Shown: positions 58,908-64,000 of the stretch, piece after piece
Numbering within the stretch: position 1 is the first letter of the stretch
How the letters are laid out: each line of letters begins with the position of its first letter
Assembly: GCF_963169125.1 (NCBI RefSeq)
Contig: NC_084796.1
Span: 83,907,888 to 83,971,887 of the forward strand
Reading direction: 5' to 3'
Length of the DNA stretch: 64,000 nt
From: Humulus lupulus
Taxonomy: Eukaryota; Streptophyta; Magnoliopsida; Rosales; Cannabaceae
Made by a program: the position numbers and the translations under genes
Notes under the pieces: model-generated
Told to the model about the DNA's origin: nothing
Databases searched by the model: none
Seen by the model: only the letters and a program-made list of their open reading frames with translations

Positions 58908-58930
58908 TTTTGGTGCTTTCATTGAGAGCT
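58908..58930 (+). other. Primer binding site region
   Basis: TTTTGGTGCTTTCATTGAGA directly after the LTR, identical to the block at 5891. The tRNA is not identified. Confidence 0.6.
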
Positions 58931-59099
58931 GAACACAAGGAAAAAGACGTTGATGTCATTGAAATTCACCCCACTGTTCAGCAATATTTCAGACATATTA
59001 TGAACAGTGACTGGCAGATCCACATGTCTGGGGTCGCTTGGGAGTGCTTGAAGGGAGGAATTACTTTGGAGCATTCCGTTTCCTAGGTTCCTAAAGGTC

Positions 59100-59335
59100 C
59101 TCTCGCCCGGAGGACCTTTCACCTGGAGGATCTCTCGCCCGGAGGACATCTCACTCTCGCCTGGAGGATCTCGGCCCTGGAGGACCTCTTGCCTAGAGGA
59201 TCTCTTGCTCGGAGGACCTCTAGCTTGGACGACCACCTCAGGCTTGGAGGACAACCTCAGGCTTGGAGGACTACCTCGGTCCTGGAGGACCTTAGCTTGG
59301 AGGACCTCGGACAACTCGGCCCTGGAGAACCTCGA
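59100..59335 (+). repeat. Short tandem repeat array, GGAGGACCTC type
   Basis: A dozen or so imperfect units of 15-25 bp such as CTCGCCCGGAGGACCT and GGCTTGGAGGACAACCTCA. It gives rise to a spurious minus-strand open frame of 131 codons at 58919-59314. Confidence 0.85.
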
Positions 59336-60250
59336 AACCTTTGAGCATTCCTTTTGCTCGGTTCCTTGAGATCCTCAAAACCTTGAGCATTCTTCTTGTT
59401 TGGTTCCTTGAGGCCCTTGGAACCTTTGATCATTCATCTTGCTCAGTTCCTAAAGAACCTCGAAACCTTTGAGCATTCATCTTGCTCAGTTCCTTGAGGT
59501 CCTCGGAACCTAGAGCATTCTTCTTGCTTGGTTCTTAGAGGTCCTCAGAACCTTGAGCATTCATTTTACTTGGTTCCTAGAGGTCCTCAGAACCTTTGAG
59601 CATTTATCTTGCTCAGTTATTGGAGAACCTCAGAACCTGGAGCATTCATCTTGCTCGGTTCCTAGAGAACCTCAGACCTTGGAGCATTCATCTTGCTCGG
59701 TTCTTAGAGAATCTCTGAACCTTTGAGCATTCATCTTGCTCGGTTCCTTGAGGTCCTCGGAACCTTGAGGATTCTTCTTGCTTGGTTCCTAGAGGTCCTC
59801 GGAACCTTTGAGCATTCATCTTGCTTGGTTCCTGGAGAATCTCGGAACCTGGAGCATCCATCTTGCTCGGTTCCTAGAGAAACTCAGAACCTTTGAGCAT
59901 TCATCTTTCTCGGTTCCTTGAGGTTCTCGGAACCTTGAGCATTTTTCTTGCTTGGTACCTAGAGGTCCTCAGAACCTTTGAGCATTGATCTTGCTTGGTT
60001 CTCGGAGAACCTCGGAACCTGGAGCATTCATCTTACTCGCTTCCTAGAGAACCTCGAAAACCTGGAGCATTCATCTTGCCTGGTTCCTTGAGGTCCTCGG
60101 AACCTTGAGGATTCTTCTTGTTTTGTTCCTAGAGGCCCTTAGAACCTAGAGCATTCATCTTGCTCGGTTCCTTGAGGTCCTCGAAACCTTGAGCATTCTT
60201 CTTGCTTGGTTCCTAGAGGTCCTGAAGACCTTAAGCATTCTTCTAGGAAC
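59321..60250 (+). repeat. Array of 22 tandem units, about 43 bp each
   Basis: Consensus GAACCTTTGAGCATTCATCT plus TGCTCGGTTCCTTGAGGTCCTC, counted by the GCATTC core. Units fall into variants (TTTGAGCATTCATCTTGCTC versus TTGAGCATTCTTCTTGCTTG) that recur in order, giving a higher-order repeat of about 171 bp (59721 to 59892). Confidence 0.9.
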
Positions 60251-60541
60251 CACGCAAGAAGAATTTGTGTCCTTGAGTCACTTGGATCTTCAAGCATAAG
60301 AATTGGCTAAGGTCTAAAAGAAACTCGGATCTTTTTACTGTCGCTATTTGCCATGGTCGGGTCTGAAGCATCTCGAATGGCTTACAAGACTACTCGTGAG
60401 GCTATGCGCACCAGAATCACTATTAAAAGATCGGTGAAGTCAAGTAATGATACGTCCAAGGCCTAAAGGTCTGGTCCTCGTGAACAGAAACATGAAAAGA
60501 GTTCACATGATAAGTCAGGCTAATGCAAACATGAAGACTGC

Positions 60542-60554
60542 CTTGGGGGGAAAT
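60542..60554 (+). other. Polypurine tract of the small element
   Basis: CTTGGGGGGAAAT directly before LTR start TGTTATACCC. Confidence 0.8.
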
Positions 60555-60993
60555 TGTTATACCCATTTTTGGAGTATCATTACCCATCAGCCAAGATCAT
60601 GCCTAGAGCCTTGTCAATTTTAACTTTGTATAATTCTTGGGCCAAGCCCAATAACTTAAGCCCACACTCAAATGTAACCCTAGCTCTTCAATATAAATAA
60701 GAGGAGAGAGGAAAGAAAAAGGGGCGACAACTTTTTCATAGAGAGAGTTTTCTCCATCTTCAGTGGAGTCAAATAGCTAAAAGCTAAATACAAATGTAAT
60801 CCATGACTTGCAAGATCGATGACAGTGACTAAGTGGATGTAGGCCATCTTTTTGGGGTTGAACCACTATAAAACTCTCTCTATCCAATATTTCTAGGCAC
60901 TTGACACATTTCTTATACTTTATTTACCTCTAAAATATATTCTCAATATTATTCTTTGGGTGTTAGACGAGTTAACGAAAAAATGAGTCAACA
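60555..60993 (+). repeat. 3' LTR of the small element
   Basis: 439 bp. It matches the 5' LTR with two short extra pieces (AATAACTTAAGCCC near 60650 and a GAGGAAAGAAAA stretch near 60710) and scattered substitutions. Confidence 0.9.
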
Positions 60994-60998
60994 ATAAT

Positions 60999-61490
60999 TG
61001 TTTTTGACTTTTTAATTTTTTTTTTCTTATAAGAAGCATGATGTTATTGGGATGTGTAAGTGTCATATTTAAGATTAATTTCATAGCATTTTTTATTTAT
61101 AAAAAATAAAGTTAAATTTAACTTGGACCTAAAGCTATAATGTGCCACAAAGTTACCAATATTCTTAACTAACGTACTTGAAGATAAGGAAATATAGAAA
61201 ATACAAACTAAACCAAACCTTATAGTTATAACATAATGAGCAGTAGTCATACAGAGAAGAACTAGTAATAGAAGAAATCATTGTGGAATTATTCTTGTGC
61301 TGACTTTAGTGGATTAGGGACGTACGAGTATGTGAAATTAGAGTGTGAGTCGACTCCGGGGTGAACATGAGGATTGGAAACTCCTGGGTCCTGACTTTCA
61401 TTGTGTTGATCCTTTTCTGGGCATAGTAGCCATGGTTGACTGATCGACATATGTGACAATATTTTTACCTTCGTGGGATTCCCTCTCCGC
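60999..61490. other. Spacer, possibly including the transposase 3' end
   Basis: 61000-61260 is AT-rich with nothing recognised. 61290-61440, read on the minus strand, may be a decayed C-terminal extension of the adjacent transposase. Confidence 0.4.
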
Positions 61491-63548
61491 TCACTGTTTC
61501 TCGTGGAGTTGGATTACATGTGCCCTTGGTTCTGACCACTTCGGGGTCTCTAATAATTGTGGAGTTGTTATTATATCTACCTGGTTTGGTATCTCGCCTT
61601 TTGGATTGGAGTTTAACTCGAACTCCTCTTTGAACTTTGTTGTGAGTTGTGCAATTTCTTTCTTGGCATAGTAGTAGGAATTTGGTAATTTGGAAGCATA
61701 AAAATTCATGGTGTTGGTTTGTAAATTAAGGGATCCATACTTGGCCATCTCAAAACGGTTTTCTTGTTGTGATGGTGGATGGATAAATGGAAGGTGTACA
61801 TTTAGTTTGGCATCTTTGCTCCATCGCTTCATGAGAAGGGAATATGGGATTCTTCTTATGCTTGATCTTTTCATGGTAGCCCATAAGTGTCTATATGGAT
61901 AGCCTTGAATCTCAAACAACATGCAACAATAGTGTAGGTAGTTTTGATATTGAGAATAATAAACCATGTATTGTACCTCAGGGTGTTGGAACTTCTCAAT
62001 GGTGAAGATCTTCCACTCATCGTCTTCTTGCTCACCAACGACAAAATAATTATTCTAAATGTATATTTGGATATCAACTTTGTGGTACATGTTTCTTGTA
62101 AAAGAATTCCCACACTATTCATAGTACGTTGTAAGCAACCTTGCATGATTTGGGAGTTCGGGTCTCGTGTGATTGCTAAGTAGTCATTTTTCGCTCGTTG
62201 TGGCGTAGCTTCGACACTGTGAAATCTATGGTGGCCACAAATTTATGTAAGGAGTCATTTTTCTCTAGGATTTTTTAGAGTTGAATTCATGGATTCACAA
62301 CGTTGTATAGTTCTTATTCCTGCGACAAAAGTGCCCCTAATAAAAGTTTCTGCCCACATTTCCTTGGTGGCATATGTTTGTTGGCAACATTCATTATTTG
62401 TTAGTTGAAGTCTTTCAAGTAATTCAACCCACTTTCTTTCTAACTCTTCCTCGGTGTAGTAGTTGTACATGACATCCTTAAATGGTTCAAGGAAAAGTAG
62501 ATCTTTAACTTTTTTTGAAGCATTTGTATTGAGATGCCATGCGTATAGTCGGTGTTTAGCATCATCCATTTGTTCCTCGATTGCTTGTTTCATGGCCGGG
62601 TCTTGGTCAATCATCACCACTGCCGACTTCTTTTGTCTATGGAGTTCTAGGAAAACTCTGAGTAGCCACGAGTAAGAGACTTGCTTCTCGTGAAGTAGAA
62701 GAGCAAACTAAAAAGTGAAGGTGTTGAAATGGTGGTTGACATCAACCATAACATTGAAGTGCTTATTGTATTCATTTGTCATGCATGTGGTGTCAAACCC
62801 AAGTACATCTCCAAAGGAAACATAATCCATGTGTGAGGTTCCATCAACCCAGAATAAGTTGGCAAGACAATTGTCCTGATCAACCTGATATACCACAAAG
62901 AAATTGGGAACCTTCTCAGAGAGGCAATCGAGAAAGCCTAATGCCCTTCAGAGTCTGTTTCTATCTTCTCTTCACATTTTGCACTAGCCACTCTATTATA
63001 GACATCTCAAAGTTGGCATGACAATATTTGATAACCACCACTTTTAAGAGCCACATGGGCCAATATATTAGTTGTTTTAATACCCAACTTATTCACATAC
63101 CTTACTTGAGCCACCAAGAAATCAAAAACTACGCGGTTGGATCTCAAGAACAGCAGTTTACTTCCTGATGCAGTTTGATGGTTGTGTATTGTACTGAACT
63201 CTTTGCATAACCAGTTGTTCGTGTCCTTCTGCCTAACCACTCACAACCAGTTCTAATGAGAGTGTGTGGTATTTTTTTCGTTGGATTTATGAGGAGCTTT
63301 CTCTTAGATAACCCTCTTTGGAGCAAACTCATCTACGCATTGTAATATGCCCTCCCACACGTTTGACATCATCTCTTCTTATGCTAAAACCTACCCATTT
63401 GGCGTAGATTTCATAAAACTCCTCCCACTTTTCTACTGAGTCAAGAAGCTGCCCTAGATGTTTCAATCTCATTAATAGGTTTAGTTATGTTTAGTTCTAC
63501 AGTTATGTTCTCCCACCCTAGATCGGACATACTTGGTATGTCTTCCAT
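61491..63548 (-). pseudogene. FAR1/FHY3-like MULE transposase pseudogene
   Basis: ATG at 63548 (MEDIPSMSDLGWENI). Then, read right to left: a FAR1 DNA-binding domain (EKWEEFYEIYAKWVGFSIRR, VCSKEGY, then NWLCKEFSTIHNHQ and LRSNR), the MULE transposase core (YQVDQDNCLANLFWVDGTSH, FGDVLGFDTTCMTNEYNKHF, VMIDQDPAMKQAI, HRLYAWHLNTNASKK) and a SWIM-type zinc finger (CCMLFEIQGYPYRH, with the expected second-last Cys replaced by Tyr). At least four frame changes plus stops. A tail with DPGVSNPHVHPGVDSHSN may continue to about 61290. Members are either Mutator-like transposases or domesticated light-signalling factors; the decay and lack of introns favour a dead transposon. No terminal repeats found. 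Confidence 0.8.
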
Positions 63549-64000
63549 AATCTATAATGAAATGATTGAAAATCACACATTAGTTTTCATAAAATATTAA
63601 TTTTGCAACATTAGAAATCCTAACCCTTAATGTGAAGAAAAGTATATATTTTCTAGGAAAATGTGATTGAAATACAACTTTTTGATGTATGGGTCATGGG
63701 GTACAGTTTTGGATAAGGCCCAGTAGCATGAGGCTATAAGAAACATAGTTTGTGGGAATGGATCTGAAATATTTAGGTAAAGGTGCTCGATATAGTTCAT
63801 GAAAAAAAAAGACTAGGTTTGAGGACTAGCATAGTATTATTCTAAATTATGTTTGTGTAATTTACAATTTATTTTTGGTTCTCTAGCTTGGTTTTGATTA
63901 GTTGGGGACATATTAAACTTGTCGAAATAAATTATACTACATGTAATAATGAAGCAAAAATTACCAGAATTTGAGAATGCACCAATAACAATAATACGTA
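63549..64000. other. AT-rich DNA, nothing recognised
   Basis: Upstream of the transposase pseudogene. No TIR, promoter or frame that I can support. Confidence 0.5.

Larger units (their letters stand above)
58490..60993 (+). mobile_element. Small non-autonomous LTR element with internal tandem array
   Basis: LTRs lie at 58490-58907 and 60555-60993, with target duplication ATAAT at 58485-58489 and 60994-60998. LTRs start TGTTATACC and end GAGTCAACA. The internal 1.65 kb has no coding frame: a primer-site region, two tandem arrays (59100-59335 and 59321-60250), a short unique tail and a purine tract. At 2.5 kb it is TRIM/LARD-like in organisation. It depends on enzymes from elsewhere. Confidence 0.9.

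Noticed and set aside
58919..59314. 131-codon minus-strand open frame
   Set aside because: It is the complement of the GGAGGACCTC array and runs into the primer-site region of a non-coding element.
59321..60250. CRISPR-like periodic repeat
   Set aside because: Repeats are contiguous with no unique spacers, and this is a plant LTR element; it is a tandem array.

Overview
This window looks like plant nuclear DNA, most likely from a eudicot. It is AT-rich and consists almost entirely of transposable elements, many nested inside one another. Element families that support this are a Tekay/Del-type chromovirus with a chromodomain, a Ty1/Copia element primed by initiator-Met tRNA, CACTA (En/Spm-like) transposons, a plant L1-type LINE, Helitrons, a hAT element, foldback MITEs and a FAR1/FHY3-like Mutator transposase relic. 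I found no host gene, rRNA, functional tRNA or CRISPR array that I can support. All long reading frames belong to transposons, and every coding element I examined is broken by stop codons, frameshifts or deletions. The species cannot be named from this sequence alone.

Layout, left part (1-20.5 kb): a four-level nest. An old LTR relic (18388-20539) was hit by a CACTA element (start lies outside the window, end at 18387). The CACTA was hit by a Copia element (214-16682, minus strand, target duplication CATGG). The Copia was hit twice: by a gag-only LTR element (5005-11091, duplication ACTAA) and by an element now reduced to a solo LTR (14048-15184, duplication CCTGA).

Middle part (20.6-39.4 kb): a complete Tekay-type Gypsy element (20598-30163, minus, duplication ATATA). 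Its coding frame is uninterrupted by frameshifts but carries seven internal stop codons. Next come a second, decayed CACTA element (about 30183-35867) and a 5'-truncated LTR element with a gag remnant and one 3' LTR (about 36088-39432).

Right part (39.4-64 kb): an inverted low-complexity block built on GCAAC/GTTGC (39433-40600); Helitron-like elements carrying two palindromic MITEs (41572-46420); a full-length but mutated LINE (46825-51564, minus, 15-bp target duplication); AT-rich DNA; more copies of the palindromic MITE, one split by a solo LTR (54217-54986, duplication ATAAC); a hAT element (55834-56557, 8-bp duplication GTGGGGAG) with a tRNA-like insert; a short non-autonomous LTR element with 22 internal tandem repeats (58490-60993, duplication ATAAT); and a FAR1/MULE-like transposase pseudogene (61491-63548, minus).

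How the parts relate: three LTR families (5005-11091, 14048-15184, 58490-60993) share the same LTR ends, the same block near the LTR 3' end and, where visible, the same primer-site region and purine tract, yet each carries a different tandem-repeat array. They look like members of one non-autonomous lineage that would need enzymes supplied by another element. All positions, identities and repeat counts were read by eye, without alignment software or database searches.
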